Source of the DNA: Gavia stellata
Lineage: Eukaryota; Chordata; Aves; Gaviiformes; Gaviidae
Assembly (NCBI RefSeq): GCF_030936135.1
Contig: NC_082612.1
Coordinates: 15,235,001 to 15,299,000, forward strand
DNA length: 64,000 bases
Direction: 5' to 3'
The notes beneath the pieces were generated by a model that saw nothing but the letters and a program-made list of their open reading frames with translations, ran no database searches and was not told where the DNA came from. Each line of letters begins with the position of its first letter. Position 1 is the first letter of the stretch. The position numbers and the translations under genes were made by a program. Below, in pieces: positions 39,101 to 46,300 of the stretch.

Positions 39101-40315
39101 GCCTTTGGGTTTCAATCCAGCATTAGTTCAAATATGAGAGTATCTTTTTATTAAGATTCAATGCCAGCAATTACAAGTTACTTTACCTCCGCAGTTGAGA
39201 ATGATTAATCCCTCTCAAGTCAACGGCCTATGTGTTTGTTGGAGAAGCTGATGGATAGCAAAGAGCTTCTGAAGGCTGTGGAGTATGAAATCATCCCTAA
39301 ATGGTTTAAGTCCTAAATTCCCACAGTTCTTCTATTCCACAGCTGCTTAGGTTTTAAATGTCTGATTTAATTAATACTCAGATAATAGCCCAATATATTT
39401 GTGTTGTGCAAAGCAAACGTTGTCATACATGGGTTTAAATGATAAAAGCCCTAAAACTTCAAACCTTTTTTCTTTTTGTTTTTAAATCAAGGAGAAAAAG
39501 ACCTTTCTGCTCAGTGCCTCTTGGGTCGCTCCATTGGTGCAACGAGTTGTATGACTCCTATTTACTTGGCAAAGCTGTCACAATTGGGTACTCTGCTATC
39601 CCATGGCAGCACACTCATAACTTCAGTGTGCTCTACACCTGTCACCTCTGCTAGCAGGTGACCCTTCGGGAATTTCTAGTAGCTTTCAGATCTTCTCGTA
39701 GCTCAAAGGCCAGCATAACACTGCCCTTATAAAGTGAGGAGTTGTAACTAACTTCTCCACAGCTTGGTTCTGCAAGCAGGGACCAGTTACTTCAAGAACT
39801 TATTTGTTTCCTTACAGCTACAGTTAATGTGTTATGAAATGTATCCTCCTGCCAAAATAAACAAAGCAGAGTAACCCAATTTCTGTTTTGTTGTCTGGCA
39901 ACTGACTTCAGCAAAAAGACACGGGGCAAACAGCAGAAGTTAATTTTATTGATTTGTTCTTACATCTACTAATACTAACTTAGATTTCCGGGTGGCAGCA
40001 GTGGAAAATGAAACACATAGACACTTCTGAGCAACGAAAATCTATATCAATGTTATTCTCATTATTTGGCAATTACTATTTAAACAGAGGAACAAGCAAC
40101 TGTGGAACAGCTCCTTAACAGCTACCTTTTGTGGTGCAAGAAGCTTCAAACGTTACAGATTTACTTACTGATAAAAGAGGTTTCTCGCAGATGTCCTCTG
40201 CGTCTGATGGTCACCTCCAGAAATTTGGAGTTCTCATCTACAACATAGTTCTCCTTCTCCAGTGAAATCCAAGCCCAGTTCAGCCGAAATGGCTGGCTCT
40301 TTAACATGTTCCCCC
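2594..40315 (-). CDS. FREM2: FREM2, 3' 22 coding exons (partial gene, 5' end outside window)
   Basis: FREM2 is a very large single-pass extracellular matrix protein. With FRAS1 and FREM1 it forms the Fraser complex, which anchors embryonic epithelium to the mesenchyme below the basement membrane. The sequence shows 22 exons with GT-AG introns whose joined frame stays open for 1,423 codons. Five Calx-beta domains (about residues 10-125, 128-250, 253-372, 375-492 and 494-600) are followed by about 650 residues of conserved C-terminal ectodomain, a transmembrane helix (about 1363-1387) and a 36-residue tail ending in SSEV. I recognise FREM2 rather than FRAS1 or FREM1 from remembered similarity to human FREM2 across nearly every exon, including [25 protein letters not shown] and [13 protein letters not shown]. 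The signal peptide and CSPG repeats (about 1,720 residues in the human protein) lie upstream. No frameshift or premature stop was seen, so the gene looks functional. Confidence 0.96.
2705..2779 (-). other. FREM2: FREM2 transmembrane helix coding segment
   Basis: About 25 uncharged residues from [10 protein letters not shown] to LFLL, followed directly by QQRNR, which would serve as the cytoplasmic stop-transfer anchor. The orientation (long ectodomain outside, 36-residue tail inside) fits the type I topology known for FREM2. Confidence 0.85.
2966..2977 (-). other. FREM2: Furin-type cleavage site (RSRR) in FREM2 juxtamembrane ectodomain
   Basis: The four codons CGC AGC AGA AGA give Arg-Ser-Arg-Arg, matching the furin consensus R-X-K/R-R, about 63 residues before the membrane helix. 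As I recall it, human FREM2 has an Arg-Lys-Lys-Arg site at the matching position. Furin-dependent shedding of Fras1 and Frem2 ectodomains has been reported in zebrafish. That this site is cleaved here is inference. Confidence 0.6.
3125..3878 (-). other. FREM2: FREM2 intron before last exon (754 bp)
   Basis: GT-AG intron. At its 3' end it carries an A-rich (plus strand) run grading into aaaac repeats at about 3127-3157, which serves as the polypyrimidine tract on the sense strand. Nothing else was recognised. Confidence 0.85.
3879..4025 (-). CDS. FREM2: FREM2 in-window exon 21: C-terminal ectodomain
   Basis: 147 bp, residues 1199-1247, phase 0 at both ends. The acceptor is cttcctttag and the donor gtaagt. 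It encodes [20 protein letters not shown], then [20 protein letters not shown]. The peptide was derived by translating the reverse complement between the splice sites, and it joins in frame to both neighbours. Confidence 0.94.
4109..4296 (-). CDS. FREM2: FREM2 in-window exon 20: C-terminal ectodomain
   Basis: 188 bp, residues 1136 (split) to 1198. The acceptor is atctgctttactag and the donor gtacgt. It encodes [40 protein letters not shown] and [18 protein letters not shown]. It holds three cysteines. Only an 83-bp intron separates it from the next exon. Confidence 0.96.
4297..5351 (-). other. FREM2: FREM2 intron (1,055 bp)
   Basis: GT-AG intron between in-window exons 19 and 20. No repeat, RNA gene or extra exon was recognised in it. 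Confidence 0.85.
5352..5478 (-). CDS. FREM2: FREM2 in-window exon 19: C-terminal ectodomain
   Basis: 127 bp, residues 1094-1135 plus one base. The acceptor is tttcaccacag and the donor gtaaaa. It encodes [20 protein letters not shown], then [33 protein letters not shown] is a strong FREM2 match. Confidence 0.95.
5479..7479 (-). other. FREM2: FREM2 intron (2,001 bp) with a GC-richer patch
   Basis: GT-AG intron between in-window exons 18 and 19. A GC-richer patch at about 5880-6290 is open for more than 100 codons on both strands, which reflects composition and not a gene. A T run lies at 6964-6979. Confidence 0.85.
7480..7614 (-). CDS. FREM2: FREM2 in-window exon 18: C-terminal ectodomain
   Basis: 135 bp, residues 1049-1093, phase 0 at both ends. 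The acceptor is aatcttctcccag and the donor gtacac. It encodes [20 protein letters not shown], then [19 protein letters not shown]. Two cysteines (PCTA, ICNP) are likely a disulfide pair. Confidence 0.95.
7615..8540 (-). other. FREM2: FREM2 intron (926 bp)
   Basis: GT-AG intron between in-window exons 17 and 18. Nothing further was recognised. Confidence 0.85.
8541..8668 (-). CDS. FREM2: FREM2 in-window exon 17: C-terminal ectodomain
   Basis: 128 bp, residues 1006 (split Gly) to 1048, ending in phase 0. The acceptor is tttattctttcag and the donor gtgagt. It encodes [20 protein letters not shown], then [20 protein letters not shown]. The [13 protein letters not shown] segment is a recognisable FREM2 stretch. 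Confidence 0.94.
8926..9030 (-). CDS. FREM2: FREM2 in-window exon 16: C-terminal ectodomain
   Basis: 105 bp, residues 971 (split) to 1005, the shortest exon found. The acceptor is tttcctccctag and the donor gtgcgt, a less common but valid donor. It encodes [20 protein letters not shown], then [14 protein letters not shown]. It is supported by phase agreement with both neighbours. Confidence 0.93.
9031..9799 (-). other. FREM2: FREM2 intron (769 bp)
   Basis: GT-AG intron between in-window exons 15 and 16. Nothing further was recognised. Confidence 0.85.
9800..9992 (-). CDS. FREM2: FREM2 in-window exon 15: C-terminal ectodomain
   Basis: 193 bp, residues 907-970 plus one base. The acceptor is aatgtttttcag and the donor gtgagc. 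It encodes [40 protein letters not shown] and [20 protein letters not shown]. The sequence is rich in predicted beta strands and aromatic residues. The matching segment is highly similar in human FREM2 as recalled. Confidence 0.96.
9993..11388 (-). other. FREM2: FREM2 intron (1,396 bp)
   Basis: GT-AG intron between in-window exons 14 and 15. No repeat or extra exon was recognised. Confidence 0.85.
11389..11720 (-). CDS. FREM2: FREM2 in-window exon 14: C-terminal ectodomain
   Basis: 332 bp, residues 796 (split) to 906, the second longest exon here. The acceptor is catgtgacgtttatgttttag and the donor gtatgt. It encodes [32 protein letters not shown] and [20 protein letters not shown], then [18 protein letters not shown]. 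The block from [15 protein letters not shown] to LLTDC is among the most conserved parts of the FRAS1/FREM2 C-terminal region as I remember it. Confidence 0.96.
12018..12149 (-). CDS. FREM2: FREM2 in-window exon 13: C-terminal ectodomain
   Basis: 132 bp, residues 752 (split Gly) to 795. The acceptor is cccctttgctcag and the donor gtaagc. It encodes [20 protein letters not shown], then [20 protein letters not shown]. It is separated from the next exon by a 297-bp intron. Identification rests on frame closure and FREM2-like peptide content. Confidence 0.94.
12150..14126 (-). other. FREM2: FREM2 intron (1,977 bp)
   Basis: GT-AG intron between in-window exons 12 and 13. It contains a 13-base A run near 14005 (plus strand). 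Short open frames around 12918-13281 on both strands have no recognisable product. Confidence 0.85.
14127..14430 (-). CDS. FREM2: FREM2 in-window exon 12: C-terminal ectodomain
   Basis: 304 bp, residues 651-751 plus one base. The acceptor is caacccgtag and the donor gtaagt. It encodes [20 protein letters not shown], then [20 protein letters not shown] and [20 protein letters not shown]. Several cysteines (CNP, SICA, LQCA) suggest extracellular disulfides, and NDT is a possible glycosylation sequon. The function of this segment is not known in detail. It is strongly conserved between FREM2 orthologues. Confidence 0.95.
14431..15676 (-). other. FREM2: FREM2 intron (1,246 bp)
   Basis: GT-AG intron between in-window exons 11 and 12. 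It holds a short acaa repeat at 14643-14664 and a somewhat GC-richer stretch at about 15060-15400. That stretch lies in a 189-codon plus-strand open frame (14985-15554) with low-complexity, unrecognised content, which I do not call a gene. Confidence 0.85.
14643..14664. repeat. ACAA microsatellite
   Basis: Short run of acaa units on the plus strand within an intron. Confidence 0.8.
15677..15835 (-). CDS. FREM2: FREM2 in-window exon 11: post-Calx-beta linker
   Basis: 159 bp, residues 598-650, phase 0 at both ends. The acceptor is tctctctctcaactcag and the donor gtaagg. It encodes [20 protein letters not shown], then [20 protein letters not shown] and GYPVVCVT. The first residues complete the last Calx-beta strand. 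The rest opens the conserved C-terminal ectodomain shared by FRAS1 and FREM2. Confidence 0.94.
15836..17452 (-). other. FREM2: FREM2 intron (1,617 bp)
   Basis: GT-AG intron between in-window exons 10 and 11. It has A runs near 16119-16129 and 17400-17413, and nothing else was recognised. Confidence 0.85.
17453..17583 (-). CDS. FREM2: FREM2 in-window exon 10: second half of Calx-beta 5
   Basis: 131 bp, residues 554 (split Asp) to 597. The acceptor is ttttttttaatcag and the donor gtaacc. It encodes [20 protein letters not shown], then [20 protein letters not shown]. The calcium loop is degenerate: [11 protein letters not shown] replaces the double aspartate and Tyr-Glu-Glu seen in domains 2 and 4. 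Unlike the other Calx-beta exon pairs, this one ends in phase 0. Confidence 0.94.
17584..18880 (-). other. FREM2: FREM2 intron (1,297 bp)
   Basis: GT-AG intron between in-window exons 9 and 10. Its sense-strand 3' end is a T run just before the acceptor. No repeat was recognised. Confidence 0.85.
18881..19063 (-). CDS. FREM2: FREM2 in-window exon 9: first half of Calx-beta 5
   Basis: 183 bp, residues 493 (split Lys) to 553. The acceptor is ttttctcatctag and the donor gtaagg. It encodes [20 protein letters not shown], then [20 protein letters not shown] and [16 protein letters not shown]. The SATSGEDY motif is the classic strand-turn of Calx-beta repeats. Confidence 0.95.
19064..19883 (-). 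other. FREM2: FREM2 intron (820 bp)
   Basis: GT-AG intron between in-window exons 8 and 9. A G/T-rich plus-strand run lies at about 19535-19560. Nothing else was recognised. Confidence 0.85.
19884..20048 (-). CDS. FREM2: FREM2 in-window exon 8: second half of Calx-beta 4
   Basis: 165 bp, residues 438 (split) to 492. The acceptor is ccttctgcag and the donor gtgagt. It encodes [20 protein letters not shown], giving a strongly acidic calcium-loop signature ([17 protein letters not shown]). The end is [16 protein letters not shown]. This is the most acidic of the five loops. Confidence 0.95.
20049..20659 (-). other. FREM2: FREM2 intron (611 bp)
   Basis: GT-AG intron between in-window exons 7 and 8, inside the Calx-beta 4 coding region. 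Nothing further was recognised. Confidence 0.85.
20660..20857 (-). CDS. FREM2: FREM2 in-window exon 7: first half of Calx-beta 4
   Basis: 198 bp, residues 372 (split Leu) to 437. The acceptor is gttctgttgtcag and the donor gtaagc. It encodes [20 protein letters not shown], then [20 protein letters not shown] and an [17 protein letters not shown] segment. It ends VFLPG at a phase-1 junction. Confidence 0.95.
20858..22037 (-). other. FREM2: FREM2 intron (1,180 bp)
   Basis: GT-AG phase-1 intron between the Calx-beta 3 and Calx-beta 4 modules. It has an A run at about 20935-20948 and no recognisable element. Confidence 0.85.
22038..22247 (-). CDS. FREM2: FREM2 in-window exon 6: second half of Calx-beta 3
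   Basis: 210 bp, residues 302 (split) to 371. The acceptor is gcttctgaaacag and the donor gtaagt. It encodes [20 protein letters not shown]. The acidic loop is [20 protein letters not shown], an expanded variant of the usual DDxxYEExExF pattern that lacks the tyrosine-diglutamate core. It ends [11 protein letters not shown], where NDT is a possible N-glycosylation sequon. Confidence 0.95.
22248..24436 (-). other. FREM2: FREM2 intron (2,189 bp)
   Basis: GT-AG intron between the two Calx-beta 3 exons. It has a short CA tract at about 22420-22432 and is otherwise AT-rich without recognisable elements. Confidence 0.85.
24437..24586 (-). CDS. FREM2: FREM2 in-window exon 5: first half of Calx-beta 3
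   Basis: 150 bp, residues 252 (split Glu) to 301. The acceptor is ctctctgtatttag and the donor gtgagt. It encodes [20 protein letters not shown], then [20 protein letters not shown]. The Arg-Thr-Gly-Thr-Asp-Leu-Ser turn is the Calx-beta 3 equivalent of the Arg-Ser-Gly-Asp turns in the neighbouring domains. Confidence 0.95.
30991..31104. repeat. 57-bp tandem duplication (two copies)
   Basis: Copy 1 is 30991-31047 and copy 2 is 31048-31104. They differ at about six positions, three of them in the last four bases. Each copy carries the inverted repeat gaactg-ttaag-cagttc. Confidence 0.9.
32227..32248. repeat. AAAG microsatellite
   Basis: About five perfect aaag units followed by agag. It is a simple repeat in the 9.1-kb intron. 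Confidence 0.9.
33473..33534. repeat. 31-bp tandem duplication (two copies)
   Basis: Copies at 33473-33503 and 33504-33534 both contain cacgatacatatttacactg. They differ at two positions, both C/T, one of them in a CpG. Confidence 0.92.
33708..33959 (-). CDS. FREM2: FREM2 in-window exon 4: second half of Calx-beta 2
   Basis: 252 bp, residues 168 (split) to 251. The acceptor is ccctctcctcatag and the donor gtgagt. It encodes [20 protein letters not shown] and the canonical calcium-binding loop [20 protein letters not shown] within that loop is a possible N-glycosylation sequon. It ends ILADTDD, followed by a glutamate codon split G|AA across the 9.1-kb intron to the next exon. Confidence 0.96.
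34833..35105 (+). mobile_element. CR1 LINE fragment, 3' end, decayed
   Basis: The plus strand resembles the CR1 consensus as I remember it in several ordered blocks. These are gatgggtgaacactggc, a caaagggtggtgggttaat block, cctgaaggccagttacaagt, gagttcctcagtggcctgcc, and the typical 3' end agctgcccctgctttgagga with aaggtcccttctaacc. An internal deletion joins the reverse-transcriptase-proximal part to the 3' UTR part. The usual short 3' tandem tail is degraded. The insertion is antisense to FREM2. Confidence 0.75.
36692..36764. repeat. TA/CA/GT palindromic microsatellite
   Basis: A run of alternating purine and pyrimidine built from tatacatatata, tgtatgtgtacatacatg and gcacacacac blocks. The sequence is largely self-complementary. 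Confidence 0.88.
36959..37084 (-). CDS. FREM2: FREM2 in-window exon 3: first half of Calx-beta 2
   Basis: 126 bp, residues 126 (split) to 167. The acceptor is tttttcttcag and the donor gtatgt. It encodes [18 protein letters not shown], then [20 protein letters not shown]. The pattern of aromatic, Val-Glu-Glu and then an Arg-Arg-Ser-Gly-Asp turn is the usual opening of a Calx-beta domain. The intron separating it from Calx-beta 1 is only 256 bp. Confidence 0.95.
37341..37571 (-). CDS. FREM2: FREM2 in-window exon 2: second half of Calx-beta 1
   Basis: 231 bp, residues 49-125 plus one base. The acceptor is tttttatgcag and the donor gtatgt. It begins with the serine codon split A|GT and reads [16 protein letters not shown], then [18 protein letters not shown]. 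The acidic loop is [16 protein letters not shown], the Calx-beta signature in which Asp and Glu side chains bind calcium. It ends in [10 protein letters not shown]. Together with in-window exon 1 it makes a 378-bp module with phase 1 at both ends. Confidence 0.96.
37572..40168 (-). other. FREM2: FREM2 intron (2,597 bp)
   Basis: GT-AG intron between the two Calx-beta 1 exons. It has a low-complexity A/C run at about 38057-38092 and nothing else I recognise. Confidence 0.85.
40169..40315 (-). CDS. FREM2: FREM2 in-window exon 1: end of CSPG region and start of Calx-beta 1
   Basis: 147 bp, residues 1-48 plus parts of the flanking codons. The acceptor reads tttttctgtgacacag and the donor is gtaagt. 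The peptide includes [20 protein letters not shown] and then [19 protein letters not shown]. The FRLNWAW stretch closes the CSPG region in FREM2 relatives, and the ENYVVDEN segment is the first strand of Calx-beta 1. The exon starts with two bases of a codon (phase 1), so an upstream exon ending with one codon base must exist. That exon was not found in the window. Confidence 0.94.
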
Positions 40316-43300
40316 CTGTGTCACAGAAAAAGTACCCTGAATACTGCATATAGTTCACAAAACATAACTAGAATTCCCTATGGTCATTGCTTAAGCATAT
40401 TTATATTGCCTCAGAACAAAGCCAACCTGCTTTTTCACCTGCAGATATGAGGGACAGAGGTGCATCACATGAACCACAACGGTCCTCTCCCCCAGACCTT
40501 CCAGAGTTGACTGGCACACATCTTCTAAGAGGCTGGAGGCTAGTTCAGGGGTCACAGCCTGTGTCTTAGCACACCAGCTCCCTAATTAAGCTATCTATTA
40601 ACTCTCAAAGATTACTTTTGCAAAGATTATTTCTGTCAGCAGTGAGATTAAGCTGTGAAAATAACTCTTTGGAAGGCTTTAGGTGGGTCACATTGTAGTC
40701 TCACATTACTGACTCTTTAACAATGCTAGCATGTGCCTATCAACATCAAACATGAGCACAAGCTGAATTCAGCATCTCCTAGTAAATGTAGGCAACAGTA
40801 GTATCACTTAAGGAAGATATAAACTATATATTGATTGATTGTGCAACAATATTTGGAAGTTGTGACTAAGCTTCTATTCTTTGCTTTCAGGAAAATAATT
40901 TATTGAAAACAGTAGTTATTTTGTATTACACAAAGGAAAACTGAAAAAAATCAAATTATGAATGTAATGCTATTTAAAATGTACAAAGCAACAAAATTTA
41001 GGTTGTAATTTTCTTCTGTTTTGGAAAATTAACTCTTTAGAAGTATTTTGTAAAATTCCTATGTGATCTGGCAAATCCCCTGTTTCCACACAACAAAGGT
41101 AATCAAATAACAACTGGTCTTGAAGCCATAAGCTTCCAGCTCATTAATTACTTTTTCTAGCAAAATTGGGCCTTATGCTGCATGCAGTATGCTTTGTAGT
41201 ACAAGATTATAACATCTAATTTCAGGAAGTTTTCCTTTCTTGTAGATAGTTGACAAGGTATAGACAAGATAAGAATAGAGAAGAAAAAAGTTGCTCACTT
41301 TAAGAACTAATAAGACTCTGCCCTCCACTTGTCTGATGATTTTTCCACATAATGAACAGAAATTTGCAAAAAAAGAGTACTTCAGGTATTTAAGAAGCCT
41401 CTACTTACTGAAACAGACAATTTAATAAAATAGAAAATTGTATCCTGATAGCATTTGGTTTTTTTTTTTAAATTATGCTAACATTTTTCTTTTAAAATAA
41501 AAATTACATTTTGCTCCATAATTACATACTTCCGTTAGAGAAGGGTGACAACATGATGTCAACTGACTCATTCAGCACTGGATAAAATAAGCACTGAAAC
41601 TTTTGGATTAAAGGCTCTAATTCTATACTAGTCCCTGGCTGACATCTACTCAAAATCACCACATAATTCTCATTTATTATACTAACATTGTCTCTATGGG
41701 CGTTGCCTCAGGGTCTTAAAAAGCGTAGGGCAAAATCCAGCATAGGATTCTCCTGCTAACTGGAAGCAACTCTAGATTATACATTGCGAGTAATTCCAGT
41801 AATTAGTGACGTTACAACTGCGTAAAACCTATGAGCCTGGAATCAATTTTAAGATGTTTTAAGTAGTTACAACTTGGAATTAACTGTGCCTTTGAACAAA
41901 AAATGCAAGTCATTCAGCAACATTGTGAACAAAGCATTGAAGAAAACAGATTTCTGAAAAATCACCTTAGTTGCAAGCTGAAGCCTAAACCTATTCACCA
42001 ACTGGAATATTTTCAAAAAAACTTTGGCTGCTGCTTTGGCTGACACTCTATTGCTGCATGTAGGCTGGGAAAAGACCTCTGAAAGTGTAATTCACACGTG
42101 CTTCTTAGTGACTACTCCCTTCTAGAAAACAGAAAGGCTTCTTTTTATCCTAGAAACATCCCAACAAATGACGCTATTTCTGCTGAAAAAATGCTTTTCA
42201 GCATGATCACTATGTTTCTGCTAGTCATCTTTCCTGGTGGCTGTTTGCTTCACAGCCTTCATGTCTTGACAGACTTCAGTGTTTTGGGCTTTTTTTTTCC
42301 CCCCATTTTTTTACAAAACAGACTGAACACAGTGTGCTCCAAATTAGCAAAGACTTACCAGCTTAGAAATGAAGGCCTGGAAACAAAGGGAAATTCTGAC
42401 TTAAGGCTAAGGTAGAAACAAAACCAACCAAAAGGCTCACAACATGGAAAAACTTTAATTCAATAATAAATTCATGACAAACCAGCCAATTTCCTACTGG
42501 TCAACAACTGCAGTCAAAAGCTAGCTCTCAAGTGTGAAATTACTGGAAAACTACTATATAGATCTATACAGAGCTAAAACCCAGATGGGATGGCACCACC
42601 TGCACACTTGTTTCCAGTCCCAAGTACCAACATCTCTGTTGTCCGTTTGCACTGCAAAGCTCTCCTACATACATAGAAAACACATACAGCCTTCTTCTCC
42701 ATACATACAAAACACACTTACACGTGTAGGCAAATACACTATTACATATGGCTGTTTAGCAAAGACACATTCTTCAGGTATTCTACAGATAATTTCTTTT
42801 GGAAATGTCTGCTCCTACTGCCAGAGCAGGAAGGATTTCAGGAAGGTTAATCTGCAATGTAACTATCCCCAGACTACTTAGTCACCACGTAATGTTGCTG
42901 AAAAACTGAAGTAAAACACTGAAGTAAAAAACTGTTGTCCTTGGTGTGCAGTACATGCAAAAAACCATCCTGTTGGGAAACAAAAGCATATTGCATATGT
43001 TCACCTATAGCATTGGCAATCTCAGCACAGCGTGTATCACAGGATCTGATGACTGACTGCTGGAGCCGATGATACAAAGCGGCTGCCATGAATCGTTAGA
43101 AAATGTCTTTTGCTTTCAGCGTCACTAGGGAAGATCAGAGAGCTTAAAATACACATAACTCTTCAGTGGTATGTATATCACATCCAACTGAACTCAATAC
43201 CTGGCTTTTTATGAACTCCTGCATCAAACAGAATGATCCCAGAAGCAGACCCCAAACACTCTGGAGGCTTAAAATAGACTCAAAGTAGACTCATACAATT

Positions 43301-46300
43301 TCCTATTACTGGGAATATCACAGAACTCAGCATCCTAGAAGATGGAACACTCTTTGGCCCCAACTTTCAATATGCAAATAGCAAAATACCCGTTCATACT
43401 CCTAGACAATTTTTTCCCCTTTCCAAACAGACATCTCATTTGGTAGGTGCACTTCCAACAGCAGGTTCCCAACCTTGGGCTGCCCAAGTCCAGTGAAAAT
43501 CAGGATAGCTGAGGAACTTGTATTATGCACAATACTAATGTGATGTTCAACACTTGTTTACCACCTCACAACTTCTTCACCCATTCTTTATTTCAGAACT
43601 AGGAAAAGGCTGGAGCAGGAGGTGGTTACATTTTTAAGGTAATACATTTTATGTAGTTTTTAAGAGATAATAAAGTGTAGTCTAAGGAATCCATTCTTTA
43701 TATTGAGGATTTAGTACTTCTACTTCAAAAATAAATATTTTAAAATAAATATTTGGAAGAATATATTCACAGGGGCAATTGCTGAAAAAATTAAGCATTC
43801 ATATTATTTATTTTTACATTTGCATTTTTCAGAAAAACTGAGAACACTGAAAATGATAACAAACTGTATCTTAAAAACAGGCCAGGATGAAATTAGATGG
43901 TTGCCAGTTCTACAGTTATGATAAACTGAAGTACTCCAACAAAATGTTGTAATTAATAAGGCCCCTAACTCTTTCACTACGCAGTCCATCAGCCTTTCCC
44001 TGGCCAAAAAGGGAAGCCTTCAAGGGATGTCTCATACCATCAGTTTCGTAAACCTAACAAAGCCAGAACTGTTTTTCTCTTGTCAAAGAAAATTTCATAA
44101 AAACCTCCTGAGTTTCATAAGAGAGCGCCCTCCATTCTCAGTGTTTTCTTAAAAATACTATCCTAGTTACTATTTTCTTGGTTTTATTACCCCTAAGCAA
44201 GGGTTGATGTCATGCCAAGTGTTATTAGACCTTGGGAAAAAAGACTAGATTAATACAAGGAGGTAAAAGTTGGCCATGTGCTTGGCACATGGGTCCTGCA
44301 TGCTATGAAACATAGATTTTCTTTCTGTAACCCCCACAGACAGCATAAATATATATTCAGCAGTTATAAATTAGTAAAGAATAGTACATTAATAACCTAA
44401 ATGGCAGGACACTTTCTTTCTTTTTGCTCTGGTGAAAAGTCCATCCGACCACCATCTCAGACTTTGGATTAGCTTGGGTGGTTGGCAGTGTTTCTATCAA
44501 TTCCTTCAAGTGAAGTTGTGTTTCTTTACAACAGCTGCTCTGTGGAAGCAATCACATTTGCAGTTGGCTTTGATTTGCTAGATAGCTAAAATTTACTGAA
44601 AGGGATCAGAAAGACAGAAAGCAGTTCAGGGGAACAAACTGTGAAGGAAATAAAAGGAATGAAAAGTCGGAGAAGCACAGAAGGAAGAAAGAACAAAACC
44701 CACCAGCTCAGAAGAAGAAAGTAAATATACATATGTAGAAAGGGAAATAGTTCCAAATGTTGGAAAACCTAAAAGGGGGGATGAGAAAAATCTAAATTAA
44801 TTTGTGACTTTAGCTAAAAAATTAAGGGGTAGCAAAGTCATAAACGGGCACTAATCCCCCTGCCACCCAAAAATCTTCAAAAAATCTTGGGCAAAGGACA
44901 GATAGCAGGATATGTAGAGTTTGTTAGGAACAAGGCAGTTTTTCTTTTTGTCTTTATTTTGAACAAAATTAACCTCGTACTATGGCTCAAGGAGTTCTTT
45001 TTTTCAGAGAAGTCATGCTCCAAGAAAAAACCACAAACCAAAAAACAACAACAGAAAGAAAACCCACAAGCAAGCCAAACAACACCTCCCCTGCACCAGA
45101 TATCCAATTTTCCCCTGCATTTACATAGATGCACTTAGAACGGGTTTTGGTCTTTTTGTTTGTTTGGTGGGTTTCTGTTTGTGTACACCACAGTATCAGG
45201 CTGTATTTCTCAGTCTAGTATTTGTAATGAGCAAACATTCTGGCTCAGAAGGAACAAGTGGATGTTCTGAGCAGACCAGCTAAACCAGCTGCCATTAATC
45301 CCTATCTTCTTTTATCTTCCTTCTTTGCTGGCATGCACAGAAGGTCTAACATGCTACTCACACAAGGAGCAGGCAGGCATACTACTAGACTCAAGAAAAC
45401 TTTGTTCTCACAAAAATATTTTCCAAGAAACTGTACATAAATAAATAAACAGCCAGCAATAACCTCAGACTAAAAATTCAGGAATGGACTTATTGTTCCT
45501 AAAATCATATTTTTTTTTTAATTGTAGAAATTGTTTCTATAAAATTAATACTGTAAGCACAAATTGCAAAATTAGAAGAGGTAAAAAAGGACTAGTTCTT
45601 TGTCTTTACTTTTGATGTAATTAGTAGATTTTCCTCTCCTGAATGTCTCAAGAGCTGAAATAATAGCATAGGCTATCAACCTAGAAAAAAACATTTTTTT
45701 CAGGAAAAAGTCATCTTCCTTGGCCTACTCTAAGCAGTTACTTTTATCTGAGCTAAACGAAAACATAGAGAAACATCAAATTATTGGTGAAATGGCTTTC
45801 TAAAGAAATGCATCACTCTGGTCTCCCAAATATCTTAAGTCTGATTATAACATAAATTCCATGTTAAGGACATGCCAGCATTTCAAAAGACCTTAGAGCT
45901 GACTTTGAAGAACAAATAAAAAAACCCAAAGAGTAAGCATGTTATAGAATTACTTTTTTTTTTTTATGTCTAAATGCAAAGTAGAGAATACATGTCAAAA
46001 GTGGCTGCTGTATGGTATCACACTTTTTCTTTAAGCGTATGCAAGTCAAAAATAGGAAAGAATTGCAGATGTTGGAAAAGAGCACTAACTATCAAAAGAG
46101 CAAAAATTAGCTGACAAAAAAAGTACACCTGATCATTTTGGTGGTACCGTGCCATAATCAAGAATTTTGTATGGCCTTTAAATCAGTATTTAATAGGTCT
46201 TTTACAATTCATGCCTGATTTCAGTTATCATCAAGAAATTTTGAGGTCTTAATGAATCTACATAAAGCTGCTTATACTCAAGACTTTTTCTCGTGTTTGA

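Noticed and set aside
42355..42385. Strong acceptor (ccctttgtttccag) and donor (gtaagtct) flanking only 18 bases on the minus strand
   Set aside because: A micro-exon of 18 nt breaks the phase needed for FREM2 and its codons show no similarity. Most likely chance.
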